A stretch of DNA of 64,000 nt from Asticcacaulis benevestitus DSM 16100 = ATCC BAA-896 (GTDB lineage Bacteria > Pseudomonadota > Alphaproteobacteria > Caulobacterales > Caulobacteraceae). The position numbers and the translations under genes are program-made. This document shows, piece after piece, positions 36,467 to 45,509 of the stretch (the first letter of the stretch is position 1; each line of letters starts with the position of its first letter). A model generated the notes under the pieces. The model ran no database searches. It worked only from the letters and a program-made list of their open reading frames with translations, and was not told the origin of the DNA. Where the stretch lies: the NCBI RefSeq assembly GCF_000376105.1, contig NZ_AQWM01000005.1, positions 144,466 to 208,465 of the forward strand, given 5' to 3'.

Positions 36467-36880
36467 ATGCTGCACCTGAAGAAAAAATGGCTCGATATCG
36501 CCTCGTTGGGGCTGTCTGCCCTGTGCGTGGTGCATTGCCTTGCCCTGCCATTCCTCGTCGCCACCCTGCCCATGCTGACGCCCTTCACCGGAAGCTGGGT
36601 CCATGCCGCTCTGGTGCTGACCGCCGCCCCCGTGAGCATCTGGGCGATCCGCGCCTCGCACGTCTGGCGCAAGTGGCAGATTTCGGTTCCGATCATCGGT
36701 GGTCTGGTCCTGCTGGCCGCTGCAGCTTTCATACCGGCGCTTGAAGATGTTGAAGTGGCCATGAGCGTTATAGGCGCTCTGTTTATCGCCCTTGGTCACG
36801 GCTACAACTATATTTACCACCGCCCGGCGCACATCCATAACCGGGCCTGCGGTCACGCCGAAGGTCTGGCGGGAGAATAA
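36467..36880 (+). CDS. MerC-domain metal-related membrane protein
   Basis: This 137-residue inner-membrane protein has four helices and a MerC-type Cys/His motif, GLSALCVVHCLALPF. A His/Cys-rich end reads HRPAHIHNRACGHAEG, which can bind metal. Classical MerC imports mercury, but no merA, merR or merT is nearby. The upstream Zur-like box suggests a role in zinc or another divalent metal, which is an inference. Only about 100 bp separate its start from the Tag gene start. Confidence 0.8.
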   Translation: MLHLKKKWLDIASLGLSALCVVHCLALPFLVATLPMLTPFTGSWVHAALVLTAAPVSIWAIRASHVWRKWQISVPIIGGLVLLAAAAFIPALEDVEVAMSVIGALFIALGHGYNYIYHRPAHIHNRACGHAEGLAGE

Positions 36881-36970
36881 TTCGCCTCGTAGCGACAAAT
36901 TCCCATCTTGACGGAAAGGCCTGAGCCTTTAAGGAACCCGGTAGTTTCATCCGTTGCGAAAAGACCTGCC

Positions 36971-37285
36971 ATGATCCGTCACATCGTTATGTTTTCCTGC
37001 AAGCAAGAAGCCGATCGTGACACCATCTATCGCGGGCTTTCGGTCCTGACCCAGATCAGGCACGCCGCCTTGCTGGAAATCTCCTACAACGAAAAGATCG
37101 ACCAGATCGCCAACGATATCGACATCATTGTCTATGGTGAATTCGCTACGATCGAGGACTTCCGCGCCTACAAGGCCGATCCGATCTATCAGCAGTCCAT
37201 CGACCTGGTGCGTCATTTGCGCGATGTCCGCGTGGCAGCCGATTATACGGTCTCCAACGCCACGCGCGACGTCGTCACCGCTTAA
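36971..37285 (+). CDS. Dabb (stress-responsive A/B-barrel) protein
   Basis: This 104-residue protein has the Dabb/ferredoxin-like fold pattern: MIRHIVMFSCKQEADRDTIY at the start, DIDIIVYGEFATIEDFRAYK in the middle and VRHLRDVRVAADYTVSN near the end. It probably forms a dimeric barrel. The family has mixed, mostly unknown functions. The frame opens at a TTG 21 codons earlier, but the internal ATG begins the conserved MIRHIVMF. It is placed between the MerC-like and GT39-like genes on the same strand. Confidence 0.78.
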   Translation: MIRHIVMFSCKQEADRDTIYRGLSVLTQIRHAALLEISYNEKIDQIANDIDIIVYGEFATIEDFRAYKADPIYQQSIDLVRHLRDVRVAADYTVSNATRDVVTA

Positions 37286-37363
37286 GCCGGCGGGCGAAGG
37301 CGTAATCCCCCTTTACCTGACTTTGCTGGCGCGTCTATAAGTTCGGCAACCTGGGGAGACACT

Positions 37364-39343
37364 ATGGCCGAACTTTACGATCTCAACGAACGCCCGGCCC
37401 TGGCGCCGCAGAAGCCTTTTCTCGGCAGCGATGACAATGTGATCCGCGCCCTGATTATCGTTAGCACCGTGCTGGTCGCATGGAAATTCTATGTTGGCCT
37501 GATCAGCCACGTCATCTGGGAAGAGGGCCACTTCGTCCTGTCAGGCGAATATTTAGCGCTTGGCTATCCCGATATTCCGGCCGGTTTCCCCTGGCTGGCG
37601 CGACTGGTTACTTCAATTTTCGGCTGGCACGTCCTGCCTTTGCGTCTAGTGGCCCTGCTGATCGCCACCGCCATGCCGCTGGCTGTTTATTTCATGGCCA
37701 CGCCGATCGTCAGCCGACGCAATGCCTTGTGGGCGGCGATGATCGCCCTGCTGATGCCGCCGATTTCGCTCAACGGCACGGTTTTTTATCCCGAAGGCGC
37801 CCTGCAATTGCTGATGGCCCTGATGCTGAGCTGCCTGATCCGCGCCATTCAGCAGGATAAGCTAAAGTGGTGGGCTCTGACCGGCGTCTGTGCTGCGCTC
37901 GGCTTGTTGGTCCACTTCCGTTTCATGGGCCCCGGCCTCGCTGTCGTCGTCTTCATGCTGGCCAATGCGCAAGGGCGCACCCTGTGGCGCAAGCCCGGCG
38001 TCTGGCTGACCGCCGGCATCGCCCTGCTCGGCCTCGTGCCATCGCTAATCTATAATGCCGTCAACGCATGGCCGGCCATCCAGTTTCACGTCCTCAACCG
38101 GCCAAAGTTCCAACCTGATTTCGGTCGCGTCCTTGGCTATGTCGAGACCCAGTTCGTTCTGTGCACGCCAGTCTTCTTCGTCGCCATGGTGGTGGCCGCC
38201 AAAAACGCGCTGATCCGTGACCGCAACAAGCCGGAAAGCCTGCTCGGCTATCAGGCCGTGGTGATCTTCCTGTTCTATGGCCTGCAAACCATCGTCAACA
38301 AGAAGATCATGCCGCACTGGCCCTTCATGGCCTTCGTGCCGCTGCTGCCGTTTATCCCTGACCTGCTGGAGAACTTCATCGCCCGGGCTAGCACGCTCGG
38401 CAATCGACGCCTGCGCACGGGCCTGATCGCCACCGCGCCGGTCCTGACGCTGGCCATCGGCATCGCCGGCACAGCCTATCAGGTGGCGTGGAATCATTCG
38501 GCCGAGTTGCCCTACGCCCTGCGTGAACGTAACATTCTCAAGAACGAAAACTGGTCGCTGCTGGAGCCTGCCCTGGCCGCCGCCGACAAACGCGCGAAAG
38601 AACGCTTCGGACCCGATATCGCCTGGGCCGCCAACAGTCATATGAGCGCCGTCCATTTTGAGTTTCCAGCCATCGAAGGCGTGAAAGGCCGCAGGTTCTA
38701 CACGCTGGATGATCCAAACGATGAGTTGACGCGCTTTGTCGTGGCGCGCCAGCAATGGGGTCTTGATCTGAACGCGCTCACCGCCAAACAAGGCGGCAAG
38801 GGCGTGATGATGGCGGTTCTCGAACCGTCCTATATATATCACGAACTCGATCAGATGAAGATGTACAGCGAGTTGTGCCGGCGCTTCGAGGACATAGAGC
38901 CGTTCCGCATCGTCAGCCTGCCGCCTTACAAGATGGCGATCGATTTTTACACGGCCAGGGTCCGCGCCACGCCGCTGACCGGTGATGCCCCCCCATGCGC
39001 CTTCTTCCCGCATGCCTATATCGCGCACCCGGAACGCGGCAGGTTCATCAATACGGATGACGGCGGCAATTACCATGGTGTCGCCGCTGATCCGAAAGGC
39101 GTCAATGCGGTTGATGTGATGCTGGATGGTAAGGTGGTGACACGCGCGCGTTACGGTCTTGATCCAAAGGAGTTCCGCGTGCCGGATCTGCTGAAGTACG
39201 ATCCCAACTGGCCAAAGCTGCAGTATGATTTTCAGTTCCCAGAAGGCACGCTGAAATCCGGCGAACATGCGCTCGCTATCCGCGCCACACGTACGGACGG
39301 CACGACGTTCGATAGCGCGCCGCGGACCTTGTACGTTCGCTAA
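37364..39343 (+). CDS. GT39-like membrane glycosyltransferase
   Basis: This 659-residue protein has a dozen or so hydrophobic helices in the first 400 residues and a large soluble C-terminal part. Early motifs such as ISHVIWEEGHFVLSGEYLAL place the conserved acidic pair in the first extracytoplasmic loop, as in the ArnT/PMT (GT39) family that transfers sugars from polyprenyl-phosphate donors. The later LLPFIPDLLENFI region and soluble tail (SRYGLDPKEF-like segment, then YDFQFPEG) lie on the periplasmic side by analogy. Acceptor unknown. It ends at a strong terminator. Confidence 0.75.
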   Translation: MAELYDLNERPALAPQKPFLGSDDNVIRALIIVSTVLVAWKFYVGLISHVIWEEGHFVLSGEYLALGYPDIPAGFPWLARLVTSIFGWHVLPLRLVALLIATAMPLAVYFMATPIVSRRNALWAAMIALLMPPISLNGTVFYPEGALQLLMALMLSCLIRAIQQDKLKWWALTGVCAALGLLVHFRFMGPGLAVVVFMLANAQGRTLWRKPGVWLTAGIALLGLVPSLIYNAVNAWPAIQFHVLNRPKFQPDFGRVLGYVETQFVLCTPVFFVAMVVAAKNALIRDRNKPESLLGYQAVVIFLFYGLQTIVNKKIMPHWPFMAFVPLLPFIPDLLENFIARASTLGNRRLRTGLIATAPVLTLAIGIAGTAYQVAWNHSAELPYALRERNILKNENWSLLEPALAAADKRAKERFGPDIAWAANSHMSAVHFEFPAIEGVKGRRFYTLDDPNDELTRFVVARQQWGLDLNALTAKQGGKGVMMAVLEPSYIYHELDQMKMYSELCRRFEDIEPFRIVSLPPYKMAIDFYTARVRATPLTGDAPPCAFFPHAYIAHPERGRFINTDDGGNYHGVAADPKGVNAVDVMLDGKVVTRARYGLDPKEFRVPDLLKYDPNWPKLQYDFQFPEGTLKSGEHALAIRATRTDGTTFDSAPRTLYVR

Positions 39344-39383
39344 ACTTACGGGGTTTGGGGTCCGCATCCCAAGCCCTTACTGA

Positions 39384-39427
39384 TCAAATAAAAAGCCCGG
39401 TCTGTTTAGACCGGGCTTTTTATTTGA
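39384..39427. terminator. bidirectional terminator between GT39-like gene and pstB
   Basis: AAATAAAAAGCCCGGTCT pairs with AGACCGGGCTTTTTATTT around GTTT, serving the convergent genes. Confidence 0.9.
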
Positions 39428-39469
39428 ATAGAGGAAGATATGGGGCCACAGGCCCCAAACCCCATAACC

Positions 39470-40279
39470 TTAACCGAAACGGCCACCGATATACTCGCCA
39501 GTCTTGTCGACCTTTGGTTTGACGAACAGTTCTTCGGTAGGGCCAAATTCGATCATCTTGCCGAGGAACATGAAGCCGGTATAGTCCGACAGGCGCGCTG
39601 CCTGCTGCAGGTTGTGCGTCACGATAACGATGGTGTAGTCGCTCTTCAGCTCTTCCAGCGTATCTTCCAGCTTGGCGGTCGAGATCGGATCAAGCGCCGA
39701 CGCCGGCTCATCGAGCAGCAGGATTTCCGGATTGACGGCGATACCGCGCGCCACGCAGAGGCGCTGCTGCTGACCACCCGACAGGCCGAGGCCCGACTTA
39801 TGCAGTTTGTCCTTCACTTCGTCCCAAAGGGCGGCGCGGCGGATCGAACGTTCAACGATCTCATCCAGTTCGGCTTTCGACTTGTTGGAGTGCAGGCGCA
39901 CACCGAAGGCCACATTGTCATAGATCGACATCGGGAACGGTGTCGGCTTCTGGAACACCATGCCAATGCGGGCGCGCAGGGCCGCGACATCCACCTTGGG
40001 TCCGATGATGTTTTCGCCCTCGAAATCGATCACGCCCTCGGCGCGCTGGCCGGGATAGAGATCATAGATGCGGTTGATCGTGCGCAAAAGGGTCGACTTG
40101 CCGCAGCCCGACGGACCAATCAGCGCCGTGATGGCGTGCTTCTTGACCGGCAGGTCGACATTGAACAGCGCCTGATTCTGGCCATAGTAGAAGCTCAGCT
40201 TTTTGCATTCGAGCACAAGGCTGCCTTCGGGCGGCGGAACGATAACGCTTTGAAAATCAGCGGAGGTCGTGTCGGTCAT
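39470..40279 (-). CDS. pstB: phosphate ABC transporter ATP-binding protein
   Basis: This 269-residue ATPase energises the high-affinity phosphate importer. Walker A is [10 protein letters not shown], the signature [15 protein letters not shown] and Walker [18 protein letters not shown]; the H-loop is [18 protein letters not shown]. The PstB-specific early motif [20 protein letters not shown] is present. It follows pstA by 30 bases. It is the last gene of the cluster, whereas many bacteria have phoU next; phoU is absent here. Confidence 0.95.
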   Translation of the reverse strand: MTDTTSADFQSVIVPPPEGSLVLECKKLSFYYGQNQALFNVDLPVKKHAITALIGPSGCGKSTLLRTINRIYDLYPGQRAEGVIDFEGENIIGPKVDVAALRARIGMVFQKPTPFPMSIYDNVAFGVRLHSNKSKAELDEIVERSIRRAALWDEVKDKLHKSGLGLSGGQQQRLCVARGIAVNPEILLLDEPASALDPISTAKLEDTLEELKSDYTIVIVTHNLQQAARLSDYTGFMFLGKMIEFGPTEELFVKPKVDKTGEYIGGRFG

Positions 40280-40309
40280 GAACTTATTCTCAAGTCAAAA
40301 TGAAAAGGA

Positions 40310-41164
40310 TTAGTGGCCGGCATTCTTGTCGCGGGCGAGCCAGCGGCCGAGGATATTGACACCCAGCACCGCAGCGGCAACCAGAAGCGCACCGGCCCAG
40401 GCCAGCTTGTTGAGGTCTTCATAGGGTGTGAGCGCGAAGTTATACATGGCGTGCGGCAGGCTTTCCATGGCTTCACCCAGATTGGCGGTGAAGAACTGGT
40501 TACCCAGCGCGGTAAAGAGCAGAGGTGCCGTTTCGCCGGAGATACGGGCAAAGCCGAGCAGACCGCCGGTCAGCAGGCCAGCGCCGGCCGCCTTCCAGAT
40601 GATCTGGCGAATGGTGGTGAACTGCGAGGCACCAAGCGCCATACCGGCTTCACGCAAGGCATTGGGTTGCAGGTTCAGGATATCTTCGGTGGTACGTGTC
40701 ACGATCGGCGTGGCGAGGATGGCCAGGGCCACGGCGCCAGCCCAGCCGGAGAAGTGACCAAGGGCGATCGGCGAACCCGAGACCAGCACCTGATAGACGA
40801 ACAGGCCGATCAGGATGGAGGGCGCCGACAACAGCACGTCGTTGAGGAAGCGGACGACGTGACCATAGGGCGTGTCGCCGCCGATTTCCGCCAGCCAGGT
40901 GCCGGCCAGAACCCCGATGAATAGGGCGATGATCATGGCGACACCGCACATCAGGATAGACCCGACGATGGCGTTTCGCAGACCACCCGGCGAACCGGCG
41001 GCCGGCGTATCCATGGTAAAGATCAGCGGGTTCATGCCGCCGATACCCTGTGAGAACAGCGACCACAGTATGAGGGCAAGCGCGCCGAGCGCGATGACCG
41101 TGCCGAAGATGCACAGGCCGATGAAGACGTAGTTGGCGATTTTACGGCGAAGAGCGCGATCCAT
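40310..41164 (-). CDS. pstA: phosphate ABC transporter permease PstA
   Basis: This 284-residue inner-membrane permease has about six helices. The EAA-like loop AMALGASQFTTIRQIIWKA contacts PstB, and the ending RWLARDKNAGH is basic. Membrane helices begin at YVFIGLCIFGTVIALGALA. The start is ATGGATCGCGC, immediately after an AGGAGAGAG site, 11 bases after the pstC stop. It pairs with PstC to form the channel for periplasmic phosphate delivered by PstS. Confidence 0.93.
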   Translation of the reverse strand: MDRALRRKIANYVFIGLCIFGTVIALGALALILWSLFSQGIGGMNPLIFTMDTPAAGSPGGLRNAIVGSILMCGVAMIIALFIGVLAGTWLAEIGGDTPYGHVVRFLNDVLLSAPSILIGLFVYQVLVSGSPIALGHFSGWAGAVALAILATPIVTRTTEDILNLQPNALREAGMALGASQFTTIRQIIWKAAGAGLLTGGLLGFARISGETAPLLFTALGNQFFTANLGEAMESLPHAMYNFALTPYEDLNKLAWAGALLVAAAVLGVNILGRWLARDKNAGH

Positions 41165-41175
41165 GGGTCTCTCTC

Positions 41176-42162
41176 CTAGTAGCGTTGCGAAGACAGCAGC
41201 CAGCGCGCAATGGCCAGTACCGTGAAGGTGATAAGGAAGAGGACGAGGCCGAGCGCGATCAGGGCGGAACGGTGCAGATCAGCGGCTTCAGCAAACTCGT
41301 TGGCGATGGTCGAAGCCAGGGTCGAGCTGGAGTCGAACAGCGACTTGGGGAATTTGTGGGAGTTACCGATGATGAAGGTGACAGCCATGGTTTCGCCGAG
41401 CGCGCGGCCGAGGCCCAGCATGACGACGCCGATCATGCCTTTTTGCACGTAGGGGATGATAACCGAGGTGGTGACTTCAAACGGGGTGGCGCCGACACCG
41501 AAGGCGGCTTCGCGCACCTGCGGCGGAATGGAGCGGAACAGTTCACGGAAGACGGCGGCCATGTAGGGCAGGATCATGATGGCCAGAACCAGCGAGGCGG
41601 TAAAGAGATTGGCGCCGTTGGGGATGCCGGCCACCATCTTGGCAAACCACGAGGTCGGGTCTTGCGAGGCGGCGATGATCAGCGGCGTTTGGATGGTCTT
41701 GGCGAACCAGGGGGCGAAAACGAACAGGCCCCACATGCCGTAGACGATGGAAGGGATGCCGGCCAGCAGTTCGACGGCGGTCGAGAGCGGCTGCGCGATC
41801 TGGCGCGGGCAGAACTGGGTCAGGAAAACCGCGATGCCGATGGCGATGGGCAAGGCGAACAGCAGGGCGAGCGCGGAGGTGATGATGGTGCCGAGGATAG
41901 GCGCGGTGGCGCTGTAGACGTCGGTGACCGGGTTCCACGGCGTATCGATGCAGAACCAGCTATTGTTGCCGACGGGGCATTCCTTGAACTTCAGGAAGAA
42001 ACCGAAACCATATTCGGAGAGCGCGGGCCAGCCACCAACGATCAGGGTGCCGATCAGCGAGGCCAGAACCACCAGCAGGGTGGTGGCGGCGCCGAACGAG
42101 ACCCAGCGAAAGATCGGGTCGGTCGGATCGAAGCGCGGTTTAAACTTGGTTTCAACAGACAT
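41176..42162 (-). CDS. pstC: phosphate ABC transporter permease PstC
   Basis: This 328-residue permease has about six helices and the coupling motif REAAFGVGATPFEVTTSVII. The GRALGETMAVTFIIGNSHKF segment near the C-terminal half is typical of PstC. A longer extracytoplasmic loop (FGFFLKFKECPVGNNSWFCI) carries two Cys. It lies 197 bases downstream of pstS, a wide gap that may hold a processing or attenuation element, then is tightly coupled to pstA. Confidence 0.92.
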   Translation of the reverse strand: MSVETKFKPRFDPTDPIFRWVSFGAATTLLVVLASLIGTLIVGGWPALSEYGFGFFLKFKECPVGNNSWFCIDTPWNPVTDVYSATAPILGTIITSALALLFALPIAIGIAVFLTQFCPRQIAQPLSTAVELLAGIPSIVYGMWGLFVFAPWFAKTIQTPLIIAASQDPTSWFAKMVAGIPNGANLFTASLVLAIMILPYMAAVFRELFRSIPPQVREAAFGVGATPFEVTTSVIIPYVQKGMIGVVMLGLGRALGETMAVTFIIGNSHKFPKSLFDSSSTLASTIANEFAEAADLHRSALIALGLVLFLITFTVLAIARWLLSSQRY

Positions 42163-42270
42163 AGTTCTCTTTGTCCCGGATGTGTTCGGTCAGGAGGCAG
42201 GCAAGTGTCGGGCTATAGCGCAAGGCTGGCAGCTTTACTGCCATTGATGGCCAGACACAAGTCAGGCGAG

Positions 42271-42298
42271 GCACAACCTTCAGGTCAGTCCTCGCCCA
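42271..42298 (-). other. stem-loop in the pstS-pstC gap
   Basis: GGCGAGG and CCTCGCC pair across a loop of about 15 bases in the 197-bp gap. No T-run follows, so RNA processing, or stabilisation of a pstS-only mRNA, is more likely than full termination. Confidence 0.35.
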
Positions 42299-42359
42299 TT
42301 TCTCGTGCTCTCATCAGATACCCGAAGCCAAGCTCCGGGCACCTGGAGGAGCGTCAGGC

Positions 42360-43415
42360 TTAGGGGTTCGGCGAGGTGTAGACGGCCTTGCCACCCGACT
42401 TGATTTGCTGCGCCCATTGCTTGCGCATCATCGTCTTCACGTTGGCAGGCAGCGGCACGTAGAAGAGGTCGTTGGCGTTGAAGTCACCGGCCTTGTAGCC
42501 GTAGTCGAAGAACTTCAGAACTTCGGCAGCCTTCGTCGGGTTGGCCTGTTCCTTGTACATAAGGATGAAGGTCGCACCGGTGATCGGCCAGGCATTGGCG
42601 CCCGGTTGATTGAGGACGAGCAGATAGTTGCCCGGAGCGTTGGCCCAGTCGGCGCCGGCAGTCGCAGCCTTGAAGGCGGCGGCGGTCGGTTGCGGCCAGG
42701 TGGCGTCCTTCGAGGCGACCAGAGCGTAACCGATACCGGTCTTCTGGACGTAGGCGTATTCGACATAACCAATCGAACCTGCGGTTTGGCGAACCAGGGC
42801 GGCAACGCCGTCGTTCTTCGCGCCGCCAACACCGGTCGGCCATTCAACGGCGTCAGACGCGCCGACATTGCTCTTCCACTCGTTGGAAGCGATCGAGAGG
42901 TAGGAGGTGAAGAGGAAGGTGGTGCCGGAGCCGTCCGAACGGTGAACGACGGTGATTGGCATGGCCGGAAGGTTGAGGCCGGCGTTCCACTTGGTGATGG
43001 CCGGATCATTCCACAGGGTGATCTTGCCGAGGAAGATGTCAGCCAGAACGGCGCCCGGCAGCTTCAGCTTGCCGGAAGGCACGCCCGGGATGTTGATGGC
43101 AGGCACAACGCCGCCGACAACGGTGGGGAACTGATAGAGGCCCGACTTGTCGAGTTCAGCCTGCGTCAGCGGCTTGTCGGAAGCGCCGAAATCGACCGTC
43201 TTGGCCTGGATTTGCTTGATACCGCCGCCGGAACCGATGGCTTGGTAGTTGAGCTGCACACCTGTGGTGCGCTTGTAACCTTCAGCCCACTTAGCATAAA
43301 GCGGAGCCGGGAAGGTAGCGCCAGCGCCGGAAATCGTGTCGGCAGCGGTCGCGGCCGAGGTCAGGGTAGCGGTCAGCAGCACGGCTGCGACGGCACCTTT
43401 AAAAAACTTGAACAT
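42360..43415 (-). CDS. pstS: phosphate-binding periplasmic protein PstS
   Basis: This 351-residue protein binds phosphate in the periplasm for PstCAB. A Sec signal (FFKGAVAAVLLTATLTSAATA-A) precedes ISGAGATFPAPLYAKWAEGY, the classic phosphate-binding start. Further ligand segments are AIGSGGGIKQIQAKTVDFGA, SDKPLTQAEL and HRSDGSGTTFLFTSYLS. The start has an AAGGAGAT site. The frame is open 85 codons upstream, but that stretch is not protein-like. A Pho-box-like repeat lies 61 bases upstream, indicating PhoB control. Confidence 0.95.
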   Translation of the reverse strand: MFKFFKGAVAAVLLTATLTSAATAADTISGAGATFPAPLYAKWAEGYKRTTGVQLNYQAIGSGGGIKQIQAKTVDFGASDKPLTQAELDKSGLYQFPTVVGGVVPAINIPGVPSGKLKLPGAVLADIFLGKITLWNDPAITKWNAGLNLPAMPITVVHRSDGSGTTFLFTSYLSIASNEWKSNVGASDAVEWPTGVGGAKNDGVAALVRQTAGSIGYVEYAYVQKTGIGYALVASKDATWPQPTAAAFKAATAGADWANAPGNYLLVLNQPGANAWPITGATFILMYKEQANPTKAAEVLKFFDYGYKAGDFNANDLFYVPLPANVKTMMRKQWAQQIKSGGKAVYTSPNP

Positions 43416-43475
43416 CCATATCTCCTTGAAGGAAGTGTTGGCAGACTGTCTTGCTTTATGCACTAACCGCTTTTT

Positions 43476-43493
43476 ACGACAGTTTTGTAACAG
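43476..43493 (-). promoter_or_regulatory. Pho box upstream of pstS
   Basis: On the minus strand, CTGTTACAAAACTGTCGT contains two CTGT(C/T)A-like half-sites 11 bases apart, as in PhoB-binding boxes. Confidence 0.7.
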
Positions 43494-43569
43494 CCCGGGT
43501 AATTTAAAAAGACACTGTGTCACAAAGACAGGCTGCCGGAAGCCAACAGCCTGCCCTGTAACGGTTTTC

Positions 43570-44736
43570 TTAGTAACGCAACTCGGTGAAGATACCGATT
43601 TCGTTGAACTCGGTCGTGGTCTTCGCACCCTTAACGGTCGCGCTGCCGGCATAGGCATCGAACGAGTCATGCTTGGCGATCAGGGCCAGCGAGATACCCT
43701 TCATCGGCGACATCTGGACGCCGAAGTTGTAGTATTCGCCCTGGTTCCAGGGAGCCAGCTTCTTGGACGGCTTCACATTGTCGTAGCGACCGAAGATGGT
43801 GTACATCGGGGTCAGGCGATACGAACCAAAGGCCGAGTAGCCATCCGAGTCGTCAGCCTTGGTGTGACCGGCCGTCGTGTCGATGATGCTGGCGGTCTGC
43901 CAATCGGTGGCGGTGAAGTATTCAGCACCCACGCGGATACGATCGCCTGTATAGGCGGCCAGGGCGTTGAAACGCTGAGCGTTATGCGTGTCGACCTTGT
44001 TTTCTTTATAAACTGCCGGCGTCGTGCCCGAAGCCGGGGTCACGATGGTGGCGGCGCCATAGGCTTCGTTGCCGCGGGCACCGGTGTAGCTGCCGACAGC
44101 GAAGTTCCATTGATCGAACTTGGCGCTCAGGCGGGTTTCAACATCCATGCCGCTCGAACGCGATGAGTCACGGTAGCCCTTACCGTTGATGACCGAAACC
44201 TGATAGGCGTAGTAGGTGCCGAACTTGCCGGCTGTGTGAACGCCCCAGTCGGCCGAGGTGCCGAAGGTCGAACGGGCGCCGGTGTTGTTTTGCTCCAGCA
44301 GCGTATTTTCCAGCCAGCGGTAGCCATAGATGCTTTCAGCATAGGGGATCCAGGGCATTTCGTTGGAACCGAGCGAAACTTCAAAGGCGGGCGAGAAAGC
44401 AGCCTTGAAGTAGGCCTTCTTCACGTAAAGGCCCTGACCGGCAATCGAACCGCTCGTCTGGTTGACCGGCGACACGTCTGTTTGCAGTTGCAGCGAGTAG
44501 ATGTCGTTGAACTTCTTGTCGACCTGGAAATAGACGCGCTTGACGTCAAAACCGAAACCGTTCTTCGCGCCCGACTTGGCGCCGTTGACTTCCAGCGAGC
44601 TCGACGACACGTCGAGGTACATGCGGCCACCGACGGTGATGTTGTCGGTCCAGCTCTGAGCGGAGGCGCCGGAAACAGCGGCGATCATCGCGAGCGCGGC
44701 GCTGGCCACGCCAATGACGAGAGACGATTTTTTCAT
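43570..44736 (-). CDS. phosphate-selective porin (OprO/OprP-like)
   Basis: This 388-residue outer-membrane beta-barrel has a signal peptide (SSLVIGVASAALAMIAAVSGASA-Q) and alternating amphipathic strands to a C-terminal aromatic residue (FTELRY). The early FDVKRVYFQVDKKFNDIYSL and VSPVNQTSGSIAGQGLYVKK, with MPWIPYAESIYGYRW, fit the phosphate-selective porin O/P family. It is followed by pstS on the same strand, so it admits phosphate or polyphosphate to the periplasm. Upstream lie four 11-base-spaced Pho-type repeats. The chosen start (MKKSSLVIG) excludes 23 upstream residues. Confidence 0.85.
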   Translation of the reverse strand: MKKSSLVIGVASAALAMIAAVSGASAQSWTDNITVGGRMYLDVSSSSLEVNGAKSGAKNGFGFDVKRVYFQVDKKFNDIYSLQLQTDVSPVNQTSGSIAGQGLYVKKAYFKAAFSPAFEVSLGSNEMPWIPYAESIYGYRWLENTLLEQNNTGARSTFGTSADWGVHTAGKFGTYYAYQVSVINGKGYRDSSRSSGMDVETRLSAKFDQWNFAVGSYTGARGNEAYGAATIVTPASGTTPAVYKENKVDTHNAQRFNALAAYTGDRIRVGAEYFTATDWQTASIIDTTAGHTKADDSDGYSAFGSYRLTPMYTIFGRYDNVKPSKKLAPWNQGEYYNFGVQMSPMKGISLALIAKHDSFDAYAGSATVKGAKTTTEFNEIGIFTELRY

Positions 44737-44818
44737 GTGAATGAACCTTGTGCGTTTTTTAAATGTGTAATTTCTGGGGCCGCTTTGTGGCCACGCTCGC
44801 CGCAATAGGCTCCGTGTG

Positions 44819-44858
44819 TGACGGTCGCATGTAGGTTGTTTGACGGTTATGTGACACA
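44819..44858 (-). promoter_or_regulatory. array of Pho-box-like 11-base repeats upstream of the porin
   Basis: Read on the plus strand, TGACGG (44819), TGTAGG (44830), TGACGG (44841) and TGACAC (44852) repeat exactly every 11 bases. In the minus orientation they match PhoB half-sites of the TGTCA/CGTCA type. Confidence 0.65.
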
Positions 44859-45028
44859 GGCCTTTACGGCAGGTTTACAATCGTGATGGATTGAGAGTGC
44901 GTGAAAAAAGCCACATCTTCGCGCTATGGGCGTGTCCTTAGACAAGCCACGTGATTCTTTTACAGCGCGATGTAACCCGATCGCGGTTCCTGGCGTATAA
45001 CCAGCAACAGACCCAACGGAGTTGCCCC

Positions 45029-45496
45029 ATGTTACGCCGTCATTTCCTCACCCTCACCGGCGCTGGTGCGCTGACCACCGCCTGCTCGCAAAGCCAGGCC
45101 GAAACCATAGCGCCGCTGAAACTCAGCGACGCCGAATGGAAGAAGCGCTTGCCGCCCGCCGCCTATAATGTGCTACGTCATGCCGCCACCGAGCGCCCCG
45201 GCACAAGTCCTCTGCTTAATGAGCACCGCAAGGGGGTTTTCGCCTGCCTCGGTTGCGACCTCACCCTATTCACTTCGGACACCAAGTACGATTCCGGCAC
45301 TGGCTGGCCAAGCTTCTTCAACGCCATTCCCGGCCATCTGCAGACAAAGACCGATTTCGCCATCGGGATTCCGCGTACCGAATATCACTGTGCGCGCTGC
45401 GGCGGCCACCACGGCCACCTGTTCGACGATGGTCCCCGCCCCACCGGCAAACGCTATTGCAGCAATGGCGTGGCGCTCAAGTTCATTCCCGCCTGA
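45029..45496 (+). CDS. msrB: exported methionine-R-sulfoxide reductase
   Basis: This 155-residue protein reduces the R form of methionine sulfoxide. The twin-arginine-like leader MLRRHFLTLTGAGALTTAC may end in a lipobox-like Cys. Zinc ligands are CLGC and CARC, and the catalytic Cys is in GKRYCSNGVALKFIP. It also shows GWPSFFNAIPG and ECHC-type context (TEYHCARCGGHHGHLFDDGP). The start chosen has an ACGGAG site; an upstream GTG frame exists but is not protein-like. It is co-transcribed with msrA, 13 bases on. Confidence 0.9.
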   Translation: MLRRHFLTLTGAGALTTACSQSQAETIAPLKLSDAEWKKRLPPAAYNVLRHAATERPGTSPLLNEHRKGVFACLGCDLTLFTSDTKYDSGTGWPSFFNAIPGHLQTKTDFAIGIPRTEYHCARCGGHHGHLFDDGPRPTGKRYCSNGVALKFIPA

Positions 45497-45509
45497 TAAG
45501 GAGCCGATC

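Noticed and set aside
36467..36880. A mercury-resistance operon
   Set aside because: Only a MerC-like protein is present, without merR, merT, merP or merA, and the upstream box is Zur-like.
41185..42363. 392-codon open frame opposite pstC
   Set aside because: It is a low-complexity Gly/Asp/Gln/Arg product antisense to pstC, with no ribosome site.
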